From Thermoanaerobaculales bacterium (GTDB lineage Bacteria; Acidobacteriota; Thermoanaerobaculia; Thermoanaerobaculales; Sulfomarinibacteraceae), in NCBI GenBank assembly GCA_029287235.1, contig JARFRM010000224.1:1-64000 (forward strand): a DNA stretch of 64,000 nt. Reading direction: 5' to 3'. Made by a program: the position numbers and the translations under genes. This document shows, piece after piece, positions 38,492 through 47,614 of the stretch. Position 1 is the first letter of the stretch; each line of letters opens with the position of its first letter. Under the pieces are notes generated by a model, which did not search any database, was not told the DNA's origin, and saw only the letters and a list, made by a program, of their open reading frames with translations.

Positions 38492-39352
38492 CTATCCGAT
38501 CGCGTCGAGGCGCTGCGCCTGCTCCCAGCCGACGATGGCCTGTTTGCGCGCAGCTCCCCAGCGGTACTGACCGAACGCCCCCATGGAGCGGATCACCCTG
38601 TGGCACGGGATGAGGTAGGCGATGTGGTTGGCCGCCACCGCCGAAGCCACCGCCCGGGTGGCCGTCGGCCGGCCCATGAGCGCGGCGAGATCCTGATACG
38701 AGCACAGACCACCGGACGGAACCTTGAGCAGGGCCTCCCAGACTTTGAGCTGGAAGTTGGTTCCGGAGAGGAGCACGGGGAGGGGCTCCCCGTCGCATCC
38801 CCCTTGGGGCGTAAAGATCCGGTCCCGCCACAGCGCCGCGGTGGCCTGGTCCTCTCGAAACTCCGCATTGCAGAAGCTTTCACGGAGGTCTTCCACCGCA
38901 TCCGATCGACCATCATCGTCGGGGAAGGCGAGCCAGCACACTCCCCGTTCGGTGGCGCCGATGAGAGCGTCGCCGAACGGAGTTTCCCCGCTTCCCCACC
39001 TGATGGTGAGTCCCTCTCCTCGCCGTTTGTACTCACCCGGCGTGACCGCATCGACGGCCACCATCAGATCGTGGAGACGACCGGGTGAAGAGAGCCCCGC
39101 CTCAAAGGTCGTCTCGAGAACCGATCGAGTCTCGGTGAGACACCGCCGGGCATGCTCCACCGTCAGGTACTGGAGAAAACGCTTGGGACTGATCCCGACC
39201 CAATCTCTGAAGATGCGTTGAAAGTGAAATGGGCTCAAACCGACCTGATCCGCAACATCTTCGAGGCTCGGCTGATCCGCCCGGTTGGCGTCAAGATAAG
39301 CGAGCGCCCGTTCGATCCGCTGGTAGTCACGATGCCGTTCGTTGGTTTCCAT
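38492..39352 (-). CDS. Ada-like: AraC-type HTH plus O6-alkylguanine-DNA methyltransferase
   Basis: 286 residues from ATG 39352, which has TACATT six bases upstream (longer frames start at 39370 and 39418). The N-terminus (about 8-105) is a two-HTH AraC domain: LEDVADQVGLSPFHFQRIFRDWVGISPKRFLQ. The C-terminus holds FQLKVWEALLKVPSGGLCSYQDLA and the methyl-accepting Cys250 in PCHRV. The N-terminal Ada zinc domain (Cys that accepts methyl from phosphotriesters) is missing, so the protein couples a DNA-binding domain to repair without the usual sensor. It should repair O6-methylguanine and perhaps regulate its own gene. It converges with tnaA. Confidence 0.87.
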   Translation of the reverse strand: METNERHRDYQRIERALAYLDANRADQPSLEDVADQVGLSPFHFQRIFRDWVGISPKRFLQYLTVEHARRCLTETRSVLETTFEAGLSSPGRLHDLMVAVDAVTPGEYKRRGEGLTIRWGSGETPFGDALIGATERGVCWLAFPDDDGRSDAVEDLRESFCNAEFREDQATAALWRDRIFTPQGGCDGEPLPVLLSGTNFQLKVWEALLKVPSGGLCSYQDLAALMGRPTATRAVASAVAANHIAYLIPCHRVIRSMGAFGQYRWGAARKQAIVGWEQAQRLDAIG

Positions 39353-39358
39353 GTCGCA

Positions 39359-39364
39359 AATGTA
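39359..39364 (-). promoter_or_regulatory. Possible -10 box (TACATT) before a leaderless start
   Basis: TACATT on the minus strand is followed by six bases and the ATG at 39352 of the Ada-like gene. No ribosome site is present. Four of six bases match TATAAT. Confidence 0.3.
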
Positions 39365-39414
39365 GGGCATGCTCCGAGAGTCATCCACCCGATTCTTGCG
39401 GTGTGATTCGGCGT

Positions 39415-40848
39415 TCAAGTCGTGATGAGGAGAATCGCAACGAGGTAGTAGATCCCGATGGCGACGATGTCGTCGATGGTGGTCACCGCGGGACCGGCTG
39501 CGATGGCGGGATCGATATTGACCAGACGAAAGAAGAAGGGCACCAAGACCCCAAGGATGGCCGAGGCGATGATGGCCACAAACATGGAAATGGCCACGGT
39601 AGCCGAAAGCCGGAGATCACCGTGCCACAGCTGGCTCACGACACCTGAAAGAACAGCGCAGGCCAGACCCATGAGCGAGCTGACCACCAACTCTTTGAAG
39701 AGAAAGTGGCCGAGGTTCTGGAAGTCCACACGACCGGTGGCGAAGCCGCGAACGACGATGGTCGCCGACTGCGAGCCGACATTGCCGCCCATTGCGCCGA
39801 TCACGAGCACAAACGGCACCAGTTCTTTCATGTGCGGAAACGAGATCTGAAATCCGCTGGTCAGCACCGCCGGCACGGCCAGCCCCGCCAAGGTGGCAAG
39901 CAGCCACGGCAACCGCATCCCGGCGATCCGGAAGAGCTGATCGGTATAGACCAACTCGGGCTCTGCGGTCGTGGCTCCGGCCATGTGCATGATGTCCTCG
40001 TCGGCCTCTTCCTGGAGGACATCGACCACGTCGTCGTGCAGGATCCGCCCCAGCAGCCGGCCGTCGATGTCGACCACCGGCAGCGCCACCAGGTCATAGC
40101 GTTTGAACATCCGGGCCACGCTCTCCTGGTCCTCCTCGGGGTTGACCGCGCGGATCTTGGTCTTCATGAGCTCACGGATCGGCCGATCGCCCCGGAAGAG
40201 AAGCAACGCGCCGAGGTTGAGAACCCCGACGAGCCGGTTCTCGTCATCGACCACGTAGACGAAGAAGATCTCGCCGACGTCCTCCTTCGCCGAGCGAAGA
40301 ACACCCACAGCCTGATCGACCGTGGCGTGCTCGCTGATCGAGACGAGCTCGGTCTGCATGAGGCCGCCGGCCGTGTCCTCGGGGTAGGCGAGGAGGGTCT
40401 GGACCTCGTGCCGATCCTCCCGCGGCAGCGCTTCGATCACATCGGCTGCAACGTCCTCGGGGAGATCGGCGATGACGTCGGCGGCGTCGTCCGACGCCAT
40501 CTCCTCGACGACATCGGTGAGTTGCTGCGGCAGCAGGTGTTCGGCGAGATCGTCCCGAAGGTGGTCGGGCAGCTCTTCCATGACATCCGAGATCCGAGCG
40601 ATATCGAGCCGTGTCAGCAGCGGTGGCCAGAGTTCGTGCGGAAGCACTCCGAGCAGCGCAGCCAAATCGGCTGGGTGGGTTCCCCGGACCACCTCGTCGA
40701 GGGCGGACTCGTCTCCGTCCTCGATGAGATTCGAGACCTTTGACGCGGCATCGCGCAGACCGTCCGGGGCGAACTCAACGGTCAGGGCATCTCCCGTCGC
40801 CTCGGTCGTGTCATCGACTTGCGTTTGGTCAATCAACGGATCGGTCAC
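39415..40848 (-). CDS. mgtE: Magnesium transporter MgtE
   Basis: 477 residues from GTG 40848 (GGGGGTG upstream). The layout matches MgtE: an N-terminal MgtE_N superhelix (about 30-160, repeats such as DVMEELPDHLRDDLAEHL and DDAADVIADLPEDVAADVIEAL), two CBS domains (about 165-285), a connecting helix and five membrane helices (about 320-475). LPEDVAADVIEALP and VNPEEDQESVARMFKRYDLVALPVVD fit the Mg-sensing parts. The pore-lining NVGSQSATIVVRG in the membrane part is typical of this family. It imports Mg2+ (or Co2+) and closes when cytoplasmic Mg2+ is high. Confidence 0.95.
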   Translation of the reverse strand: MTDPLIDQTQVDDTTEATGDALTVEFAPDGLRDAASKVSNLIEDGDESALDEVVRGTHPADLAALLGVLPHELWPPLLTRLDIARISDVMEELPDHLRDDLAEHLLPQQLTDVVEEMASDDAADVIADLPEDVAADVIEALPREDRHEVQTLLAYPEDTAGGLMQTELVSISEHATVDQAVGVLRSAKEDVGEIFFVYVVDDENRLVGVLNLGALLLFRGDRPIRELMKTKIRAVNPEEDQESVARMFKRYDLVALPVVDIDGRLLGRILHDDVVDVLQEEADEDIMHMAGATTAEPELVYTDQLFRIAGMRLPWLLATLAGLAVPAVLTSGFQISFPHMKELVPFVLVIGAMGGNVGSQSATIVVRGFATGRVDFQNLGHFLFKELVVSSLMGLACAVLSGVVSQLWHGDLRLSATVAISMFVAIIASAILGVLVPFFFRLVNIDPAIAAGPAVTTIDDIVAIGIYYLVAILLITT

Positions 40849-40934
40849 TTCACCCCCAACGAAAGAGCCTACCGCGGCGCGGGCGAGCTTTCAAACCCGT
40901 AACCAAGGGACCGCATCCATCACTACCGAATCGT

Positions 40935-41741
40935 CTACGCCTTCCCCATAGCGATGGGATTCGAAGATCCCCGGGCATAGCCCGAAAGATCGATGGTGAC
41001 GAACCGAAAACCCGCATCGCGGACGCCGTCGAGGAGCTTCTCCCGCAGGTCATCGTCGGCCAGGCGACCGATCTCCACCGCCGGGACCTCGATCCGCGCC
41101 AGATCACCGTGGAACCGCACCCGGTACTGGGTGAAACCGAGTCCGGCAACGACCTCTTCGGCCGCCGCCACCCGTCCGAGCCCGGTGATGGTGATGGGAG
41201 TGCCGGTGGGAAAACGAGAGGCGAGACAGGCGAGCTCAGGCTTGGACGCCGTCGGCAGACCGAGACGACGCGAGTGGTCGCGGATCGCCGACTTGTCAAA
41301 ACCGAGCTCGGTGAAGGGAGAGCGGACCCCGGCTTCATCGGCCGCCCGGTTGCCCGGGCGGTGATCCGAAAGATCATCGGTGTTGAGTCCGTTGACGATG
41401 ACGGCCAGGCCGCGCTCGGTCGCGATCCGTTCACAGATCGAGTAGAGCTCGGTCTTGCAGTGGTAGCAGCGGTCGTCATCGTTGGCGAGATACTGCGGTT
41501 TGGACGTCTCGTCCGAGCGCTCGAGGAGATGGGTGATCCCGATGCGCTCCGCCAGCTCCGTAGCCTCGTCGAGCTCGGCGGGGGCGAGGGAGGCCGAGAC
41601 CGCGGTCACCGCCACCGCACGATCTCCGAGCGCGTCGTAGGCCGCCTTCGCCAACAGGGTGCTATCGACCCCCCCGGAATAGGCGACGAGGGCAGAGCCC
41701 TGATCGCGGAACCAGTCAAGCAGGACTTCGTAGTTCGACAC
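40935..41741 (-). CDS. larE: LarE, ATP-dependent sacrificial sulfur transferase for the nickel-pincer cofactor
   Basis: 268 residues from GTG 41741, which overlaps the larC stop by one base and is preceded by GGAGGAAG. The PP-loop SGGVDS (residues 22-27) activates the substrate carboxylate with ATP. SKPELACLASRFPTG carries Cys172, matching the sacrificial cysteine of LarE (Cys176 in Lactiplantibacillus plantarum), whose sulfur is given up to the cofactor precursor. RCYHCK adds two further cysteines. It converts P2CMN to P2TMN in nickel-pincer nucleotide synthesis. Operon order is larB, larC, larE. Confidence 0.93.
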   Translation of the reverse strand: MSNYEVLLDWFRDQGSALVAYSGGVDSTLLAKAAYDALGDRAVAVTAVSASLAPAELDEATELAERIGITHLLERSDETSKPQYLANDDDRCYHCKTELYSICERIATERGLAVIVNGLNTDDLSDHRPGNRAADEAGVRSPFTELGFDKSAIRDHSRRLGLPTASKPELACLASRFPTGTPITITGLGRVAAAEEVVAGLGFTQYRVRFHGDLARIEVPAVEIGRLADDDLREKLLDGVRDAGFRFVTIDLSGYARGSSNPIAMGKA

Positions 41742-42925
41742 TAGTCTTCCTCCACCACGCCACCGGCGGCGGCGAGAATGTCGCGGACCGGAACACCGCT
41801 CCTGCGAGCGAGCTCGGCGCAGTCCTCGAACTCCGGGATGCGCCGCAAGACCGTCTCACCGATGATGGCGAGCTTCACCGCCACCGGCCCCCAGGGTGTT
41901 TCCACGGTTTCCATCCGCCGGCCCAGATGATGCTTGGCCACGGGGTAGCTGCGGCATCCCAGGCTCGTGGTCTCACGCAGCAGCACCGAAACGACCGCAT
42001 CGAGGGCCGCCGTCGGCGCCAACGCGGTGATCAGGTGTCCCGGACGACCCTTCTTCATGACGATGGGGGTGATGGCCGCGTCGAGGGCGCCCGATTCAAG
42101 CAGCCGATCGATGACCACGGGCAGCACTCGAGGATCGAGGTCATCGATGTTGCACTCGACGATGACGTGGTCGCTCTGGCTGATCTCGGCTGGCCCGGAC
42201 AGCTCCCCGACAAACGCGCGCAGTACGTTGGGCAACCCGGGTCGCTCCATGGTCCCCGCACCGATCCCCACGGTTTCGACGGTCATGGCCGGCATCGTGC
42301 CGAAGGTGTTTGCAAAGCTCGTGACCAGGGCTGCTCCGGTGGGAGTCACGGTTTCACCTTCGACCCCGGCCGGATGGACCGGCACGCCGGGCAGCATGGC
42401 CGCCACCGCCGGCGCGGGCAGGGGCATGGTGCCGTGGGCACAGTCGATGGTGCCGCTTCCCATGGGTAGGGATGAGCACACAATCTCATACACGGCAAGC
42501 TGGTCGAGGGCGAGGCAGGCGCCGACGACATCAATGATGGCATCCACCGCACCGACCTCGTGAAAGTGGACCTCCTCGGCGGTCTCACCGTGGACCTCAC
42601 CCTCGGCCTCGGCCAGGGTCCGGAAGACTGTCTTGGCCATCAGCGCAACGGTGGCCGGAAGCTCGGCGGCATCGACAACGGCCTCGACATCGGCGAGCTT
42701 TCGGTGATGGGGGTGGGCGTCCGGATCGAAGCCGACCGTCATCCGGCGCGCGGCAAAGCCCCCGGATCGACCCCCGGGCCATTCGATCGTGACATCAGGA
42801 AAACCCAGAATTCCCGGCAGCGCCTCGACCAGAGAGGCACAATCGGCGGCCTCGGTGAGGGCGCAGAGCATCATGTCGCCGGCGGCACCGCCGGCGCAGT
42901 CGAGATAGAGCACGCGGCGGCTCAT
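41741..42925 (-). CDS. larC: LarC, CTP-dependent nickel insertion protein
   Basis: 394 residues from ATG 42925, overlapping the larB stop (ATGA). It begins MSRRVLYLDCAGGAAGDMMLCAL, a LarC signature, and has HGETAEEVHFHEVGAVDAIIDVVGACLALD, MPLPAPAVAAMLPG and, in the C-terminal half, ECNIDDLDPRVLP and MKKGRPGHLI. LarC cyclometallates P2TMN with Ni using CTP. In L. plantarum the two halves come from a programmed frameshift (LarC1/LarC2); here both are in one uninterrupted frame. Confidence 0.95.
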   Translation of the reverse strand: MSRRVLYLDCAGGAAGDMMLCALTEAADCASLVEALPGILGFPDVTIEWPGGRSGGFAARRMTVGFDPDAHPHHRKLADVEAVVDAAELPATVALMAKTVFRTLAEAEGEVHGETAEEVHFHEVGAVDAIIDVVGACLALDQLAVYEIVCSSLPMGSGTIDCAHGTMPLPAPAVAAMLPGVPVHPAGVEGETVTPTGAALVTSFANTFGTMPAMTVETVGIGAGTMERPGLPNVLRAFVGELSGPAEISQSDHVIVECNIDDLDPRVLPVVIDRLLESGALDAAITPIVMKKGRPGHLITALAPTAALDAVVSVLLRETTSLGCRSYPVAKHHLGRRMETVETPWGPVAVKLAIIGETVLRRIPEFEDCAELARRSGVPVRDILAAAGGVVEED

Positions 42926-43680
42926 GACGAGGCCCCATCCGCCAGGGCGATTCGGTGCACGAGGGTGGCGGCGCCGAATCCGTTGTCGATGTTGACCACA
43001 CCGATCCCGGCCGCGCACGAGTTGAGCATACCGAGCAGGGCGGCGACACCGCCGAAACTGGCGCCATAGCCGATGGAGGTGGGCACAGCCACCACGGGGC
43101 GATGGATGAGTCCCGCCACCACCGATGGCAGCGCGCCCTCCATTCCGGCCGCCACCACCACGGCGCGGGCCGCGCGCAGACGATCGATCTGAGAGAAGAG
43201 ACGATGGATCCCGGCGACCCCGACATCGACGATTCGGTCAACCGGATGGCCGAGATGCTCGAGGACCACCGCGGCCTCCTCGGCGACGGGCAGATCCGAG
43301 GTTCCGGCGGAGACCACCGCCACTCCGTGGTGGCGGGATGTCTCCTCAGGTCGCGCTTCGAGCACTCGGGCCGCCTCGTGGTAGGCGACCTCGGGAAACC
43401 GCGCGACCAGCGGCGCCGCACGGCGGTTTTCCAGACGGGTGACCAGGACCTTGCCGTGGAGCTCGAGACAGCGTTCGATCAACCCCTCGAGCTGCTCGTC
43501 GGTCTTGCCCGGTGAAAAGATGACCTCTGCGAGACCGGTGCGACGCTCACGGTCGGTGTCGAGGCGGGCAAAGCCCAGATCCTCAACTCCACTCGAGGCC
43601 AGCTCATCGAGAGCAGCCTCGACATCCGTCGACCCGGCTGCGACACCATTGAGAATCCTGATCAACTCGTCGCGATCCAT
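42922..43680 (-). CDS. larB: LarB, NaAD carboxylase/hydrolase of nickel-pincer cofactor synthesis
   Basis: 252 residues. ATG 43680 with GGAGGATGG just upstream; a frame from 43704 lacks a ribosome site. The C-terminal two thirds is an AIR-carboxylase-like fold: VAVVSAGTSDLPVAEEAA, DVGVAGIHRLF, AVVVAAGMEGALPSVVAGLI, VVAVPTSIGYGASFGGVAALLGMLNSC, and GVVNIDNGFGAA at the end. LarB carboxylates the pyridinium ring of nicotinic acid adenine dinucleotide and hydrolyses the phosphoanhydride to give P2CMN. It heads the larBCE operon. Confidence 0.95.
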   Translation of the reverse strand: MDRDELIRILNGVAAGSTDVEAALDELASSGVEDLGFARLDTDRERRTGLAEVIFSPGKTDEQLEGLIERCLELHGKVLVTRLENRRAAPLVARFPEVAYHEAARVLEARPEETSRHHGVAVVSAGTSDLPVAEEAAVVLEHLGHPVDRIVDVGVAGIHRLFSQIDRLRAARAVVVAAGMEGALPSVVAGLIHRPVVAVPTSIGYGASFGGVAALLGMLNSCAAGIGVVNIDNGFGAATLVHRIALADGASS

Positions 43681-43755
43681 CCATCCTCCGATACGCGATC
43701 TCATCCGCCGAACCCGACAAGGATAACCGAATGTCGACGAGCACAGGAGGGCGGA

Positions 43756-44403
43756 TCAAGTTCTGCGGGCGACCTCGGAGAAGACGTAGAGCATCTCACG
43801 GGCGATCTCGCGGCAGCGCTCGTCATAGATCTCGGCCTCATCCTCGGCGCCGTCAAACGCATTGGGATCGTCATAGGGGATGGCGATCCTCTCGTCGGCG
43901 CCGTCGACCACCGGGCAGGCGGAATCAGCCGAGAGACAGGTCATGATGGCGATATATCCGCCACCGGGATTGGGCGCGGCGTCATAGATCTTCGAAAAGA
44001 CCTGGATCGGCTCCATCGACGGGCTGAAACGGACGTCATAGACGGGGTTCTTGCCATCGGTGAAGGGCTCGATGATGAAACCGGCCCTGCGCAGGGCGGC
44101 CGCCGCCCTCGGGTTGAAGGCCGTGGCCTCGGTGCCACCGGAGAAGGTCTCCACCCCGGGCACCGAGAAGATCGACGCCGCGACCTGGGCCCAGAGCTGC
44201 GACATGTGGCTGCGGCGAGAGTTGTGGGTGCAGATGAAGGTCAATCGCACGGGACCGCCACCCCTCACGCGAGGGACGATGACATCCGCGAGGTCATCGA
44301 GGATCGAGCGGCGCTCAGCCGAGATCCCTTGAATTTCCCCCAGGCGATCTCCGACAGAGGCCGCGAGCTCGGGCACGAGCGTTTCATTTTCCGATGGCAC
44401 CAT
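43756..44403 (-). CDS. Low-molecular-weight phosphatase / arsenate reductase-like protein
   Basis: 215 residues from ATG 44403 (GAGG a few bases upstream). An N-terminal helical extension of about 50 residues precedes the CX5R loop CTHNSRRSH with Cys58 and the conserved fold; the acidic general-acid residue region is not obvious. FSGGTEATAFNPRAAAALRRAGF and MTCLSADSACPVVDGADERIAIPYDDP follow, with two cysteines that could act as resolving residues in a thiol relay as in ArsC. Either a tyrosine phosphatase or an arsenate reductase fits. It is the first gene of the minus-strand run leading into larBCE, but 75 bases separate them. Confidence 0.8.
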   Translation of the reverse strand: MVPSENETLVPELAASVGDRLGEIQGISAERRSILDDLADVIVPRVRGGGPVRLTFICTHNSRRSHMSQLWAQVAASIFSVPGVETFSGGTEATAFNPRAAAALRRAGFIIEPFTDGKNPVYDVRFSPSMEPIQVFSKIYDAAPNPGGGYIAIMTCLSADSACPVVDGADERIAIPYDDPNAFDGAEDEAEIYDERCREIAREMLYVFSEVARRT

Positions 44404-44487
44404 CACCTCGCAATCGATTGAGAGGATGCCACAGCTCTCGTGATCCGGTAAATCAACCGTGCATCAACATCGCCGCCGAATCCTCCG

Positions 44488-44493
44488 TAGAAT
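44488..44493 (+). promoter_or_regulatory. Possible -10 box (TAGAAT) for the core-less radical SAM homologue
   Basis: TAGAAT is preceded 18 bases upstream by TCAACA (44464-44469), a four-of-six match to TTGACA. The next gene begins 57 bases downstream with a good ribosome site. Only a moderate match. Confidence 0.35.
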
Positions 44494-44549
44494 GACATGG
44501 ACCCGACCAGGCGAACGCGTGGCGATCGGTCGAGGGGAGGACATCGTCA

Positions 44550-45146
44550 ATGAAGGTCCTGCTGGTCAATCCGGACTATGAGATCGAGCGTTACATGGGC
44601 CGCCACTTCGGCCGAATGGGCTGGGTGATGCCGCCCATGGGTCTTCTCTATCTCGCCGCCGCCTTGGAGAATGAAGGCATCGGCGTTTCAATCTACGACG
44701 CCCAGATCGAGGAGCGTTCGCTTAGGGACGTCGTAGCCGAGGAAAGCCCCGAGATCGTCGGCATCACCTGCGCGACGGCCCTGGTGGGCAGCACCCTGGC
44801 TGCGGCGAAGATGGTCAAGGCGGCCATTCCCGCCACCACGGTGGTGACCGGCGGCGTCCACCCAACCGTCCGTCCGAACGATCTTCTCGAGGGAGGAGAC
44901 GTGGATATCGACGATTGGATGCAGCTGAGCTCCATGGGCGGCTATCGGGAGGACGAGCTCTTTTATGTCCCCGAGGGCCGCGACTCCGACGAGCTCAAAC
45001 GCCTCCAGCGCCGGGCCAACTTCGGTTTCTACTTCCGTCCGCGCATCATGCTCGGTTTCGTCGGCCGGATCCGTTCCTTCGGCGAGCTCGGCGAGTACGC
45101 CCGCGGCGCGTGGGGTTTGTTGAAAGCCACCGTCGCGCCGTATTGA
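44550..45146 (+). pseudogene. B12-binding radical SAM homologue lacking the radical SAM core
   Basis: 198 codons from ATG 44550, with GGGGAGG upstream. Residues 1-115 are a cobalamin-binding domain: MKVLLVNPDYEIERY, MPPMGLLYLAAALENEGIGVSIYD and VVTGGVHPTVRPNDLLEGG. In full-length relatives this is followed by a hinge, CxxxCxxC and about 250 residues of barrel. Here the sequence passes at residue about 117 directly into DIDDWMQLSSMGGY and then RRANFGFYFRPRIMLGFVGRIRS, which is the C-terminal tail of the same family. No CxxxCxxC exists. The join is in frame, so the protein could still be made as a B12-binding fragment; it is classed here as a probable internally deleted pseudogene. Confidence 0.65.
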
Positions 45147-45280
45147 CCGCGGCGGATTCGGAACGAGGCCGCCGGCGCGCGAGCAGCGTAGTCGCAGACC
45201 CTCCAATCATCCCCTGAGCGACCGCGCTGATTGGGCGACGCTGGGCCGCCAGGGGCGGACCAGGAGGCCGGAGTCGAGGT

Positions 45281-47569
45281 TCACTCAGAATTCCACCACC
45301 CCACGCTCGGCTCATCCGGCTTGAACTCGACGCCGAGCAGCACCACCCCAAGCTCGCGCTGGTCGTCACCACCGTGGGCGCTTGGCTGATACGGATCACT
45401 GATAACTTTGAACTCGACGAATCCCGCGCTGACCGCGGAGGCCGAAACGGGAATCTCGACGGTCAGCGATCGATGGTCGATCTCGAGTGGCCCGGCCACC
45501 GGAAGATCGTCAATGACGACCCGGGGATCAGCCGGCGTCGGCCTCGGGGCGGCAAGGCGGATCACCAGCCGCCCCGGTTCGTCCACAACCAACCGGAACC
45601 CGGCGACGGGCCCGAGCCACAGCCCGCGGCCGAGCTCACCGAAGGTCTCCCCGTCGTACCCACCCTCGAGCTCGAGACGGAGGCTCCTCCGCTCGCTCTC
45701 ACTCGCCGCCGTTCCGCGCCACGCCGCACCCGGTGGTCGCACCACCACCTCTATCAGCTGCACCGTCAGTGGCCGCTCGTCGCCGGCGCCGGGCGGGTAG
45801 GCTTCCGTTCGATTGAAGCGGACGATGACCGGTCCCGATGCGGCGGCGGCGGTCCGGGTCCAGATCCGGGTGGTCTCAGCGTGGCCTTCGATCTCATACG
45901 AACCCCCACCGTGGCTGATATCCACCTCCAGAGGGCGCTCACCCGGCGCCGGTCTGAGCTCGAGCCCGATCAGGGTTCCCGTCGGGACCGGCGGCAGCCA
46001 GAGCTCGGCGCCGGGACCGGCCCACATGAAGGACCGACCGTCGGCAAGGCTCTCCAGGGTCCACCACCGGCCCACCGGAAGGGGTGGGTTGTCGATCATG
46101 GCCGCTGCGAGAAACCGGCCCTGGGTCAGGGGCCGGAGGCGTTCGGACACCGCCCCGAAGGTGGTGACGACCCCGGTCAACGACGGCCAGTAGAGGTGGG
46201 GGTGGACCGTGGCAACCACCCACGGCCGGTCGACACCGAGCCAGGGCTCGGGCGCGCGCGGCGAGAGCAGCATGGGCGGTGCCGACTTTCCCCGCCACTC
46301 GAGCACGGACCACCAGTAGGACGAGAAGACATGGATCTCCGGCTCGACCACCACCGCGAGGCCGCGCTCGGAGGCGCGGTCGGCGGCATCCACCGTGGCC
46401 TGCCAGGCGCCGAAGGTCTCGGTGTGCTGCTCGAGAAGCAGCGGCAGGGACGACCCCGCCGCGACCGCGGTCATCGCGAGAAGACCGACAACGGCCACCG
46501 GCGGCGCCACCAGTGATCCCGCCCCGGCCAAGAGCGGCCCTACGGCCATCTGGACGCCGATGGCATAGCGGGCGTAGGAGCGGTTCTGGAGCATGACGAG
46601 CTGGGCCGCGGTGAGACCCAGGATCGCGACCCAGGCCACGGCCGATCTCGGCCCGACCCGCCTCCACCAGGCGACCAGACCGATGACCGACAGAACCACC
46701 AGGCCGAAAGCCGCCGGGAGCCCGCCGACGCCCTTGAAGAGACCGACATCGGCCAGGATCTCGGTGTTGCGGTGGAGCCGGTCGACGTGGAAACTGGCAT
46801 GGGTCGTGAAGGGCTCGAGGAAGGCCGCCCACCCCCCCTCCAGGTGGGCCATCACCGCCACCGCCACCACAACGGCCGCGACGCCGAGCACGACGCCGGG
46901 GAGGACCCGGCGTCGGGGCCGCACCGACTCCACCCCGATGAGCCACAGCAGGGCGACGCTCGGCAGCAGAATCGGACGGACCAGGAACGACGCCGTCAAC
47001 AGCAAGGTGAAACCGGTCGCCCGCCGGCCCTCGAGGCCACCGGCCAACAGAGCCGCGGCTGCCAGCGCCAGGACGACCGCCGCCATGGATGAAAAGCCCC
47101 GTACCGAGAAGAGCCACGGTCCGGGCAGGAAGAGGACCAGGAGTGCGGCGGCGGTCGCCACCGGCGGCGGCGCCACTCGGCGTCCAAGGGCGGCCAACGG
47201 CCACAGCGCGAGGATCGAGGCCACGGCCGACACCAACTGGAGGGCGCGATAGGGCGTGCCGGCAAGGGGCAGAAGCAGATGGCCGAGGGCCAGCAATCCG
47301 GGGAAGCCCGGCGGCTGTGGAAAGTGCGCGGCGAGGGAGAAATCGAGCATCCCCCGGGCGAAGAGGGTCTCATCCCACTCCCAGGGTCCCGATGCCAAGA
47401 GTGCAAAACGAGACGTGGCAAGGAGTACGATTGTCAACAGACTCAGCGCGAGGTCGAGTCGGGAATTCGCCAATCCCCAAAGACTCAGGCCCCAAGAATG
47501 CAGTCCCTCCCGCTTCCCGCCGGAGCGACCGGTCCCACCATCGCTGTGCCGTGCCATCAACGCGATCAT
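45281..47569 (-). CDS. GT-C-like membrane glycosyltransferase with large C-terminal domain
   Basis: 762 residues from ATG 47569 (GGAGG 11 bases upstream; ATG 47557 is an alternative). Residues 35-385 have about ten membrane helices with WEWDETLFARG in the first periplasmic loop, where an acidic pair matches the catalytic Asp/Glu of GT39/GT83 (ArnT/PMT-like) enzymes. Residues 390-762 are a soluble region of beta-rich segments with no recognised domain. Such enzymes transfer a sugar from polyprenyl phosphate to a protein or glycan outside the membrane. It is divergent from the sulfatase-like lipoprotein gene 45 bases away. Confidence 0.75.
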   Translation of the reverse strand: MIALMARHSDGGTGRSGGKREGLHSWGLSLWGLANSRLDLALSLLTIVLLATSRFALLASGPWEWDETLFARGMLDFSLAAHFPQPPGFPGLLALGHLLLPLAGTPYRALQLVSAVASILALWPLAALGRRVAPPPVATAAALLVLFLPGPWLFSVRGFSSMAAVVLALAAAALLAGGLEGRRATGFTLLLTASFLVRPILLPSVALLWLIGVESVRPRRRVLPGVVLGVAAVVVAVAVMAHLEGGWAAFLEPFTTHASFHVDRLHRNTEILADVGLFKGVGGLPAAFGLVVLSVIGLVAWWRRVGPRSAVAWVAILGLTAAQLVMLQNRSYARYAIGVQMAVGPLLAGAGSLVAPPVAVVGLLAMTAVAAGSSLPLLLEQHTETFGAWQATVDAADRASERGLAVVVEPEIHVFSSYWWSVLEWRGKSAPPMLLSPRAPEPWLGVDRPWVVATVHPHLYWPSLTGVVTTFGAVSERLRPLTQGRFLAAAMIDNPPLPVGRWWTLESLADGRSFMWAGPGAELWLPPVPTGTLIGLELRPAPGERPLEVDISHGGGSYEIEGHAETTRIWTRTAAAASGPVIVRFNRTEAYPPGAGDERPLTVQLIEVVVRPPGAAWRGTAASESERRSLRLELEGGYDGETFGELGRGLWLGPVAGFRLVVDEPGRLVIRLAAPRPTPADPRVVIDDLPVAGPLEIDHRSLTVEIPVSASAVSAGFVEFKVISDPYQPSAHGGDDQRELGVVLLGVEFKPDEPSVGWWNSE

Positions 47570-47614
47570 ACCCGCCTAATCCTCCCCAGGCCTCCGCCGT
47601 GCAAGAATCACCTC

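Noticed and set aside
41741..42925. Programmed frameshift site in larC, as in Lactiplantibacillus
   Set aside because: Both LarC halves are already in one frame, so no frameshift is needed.
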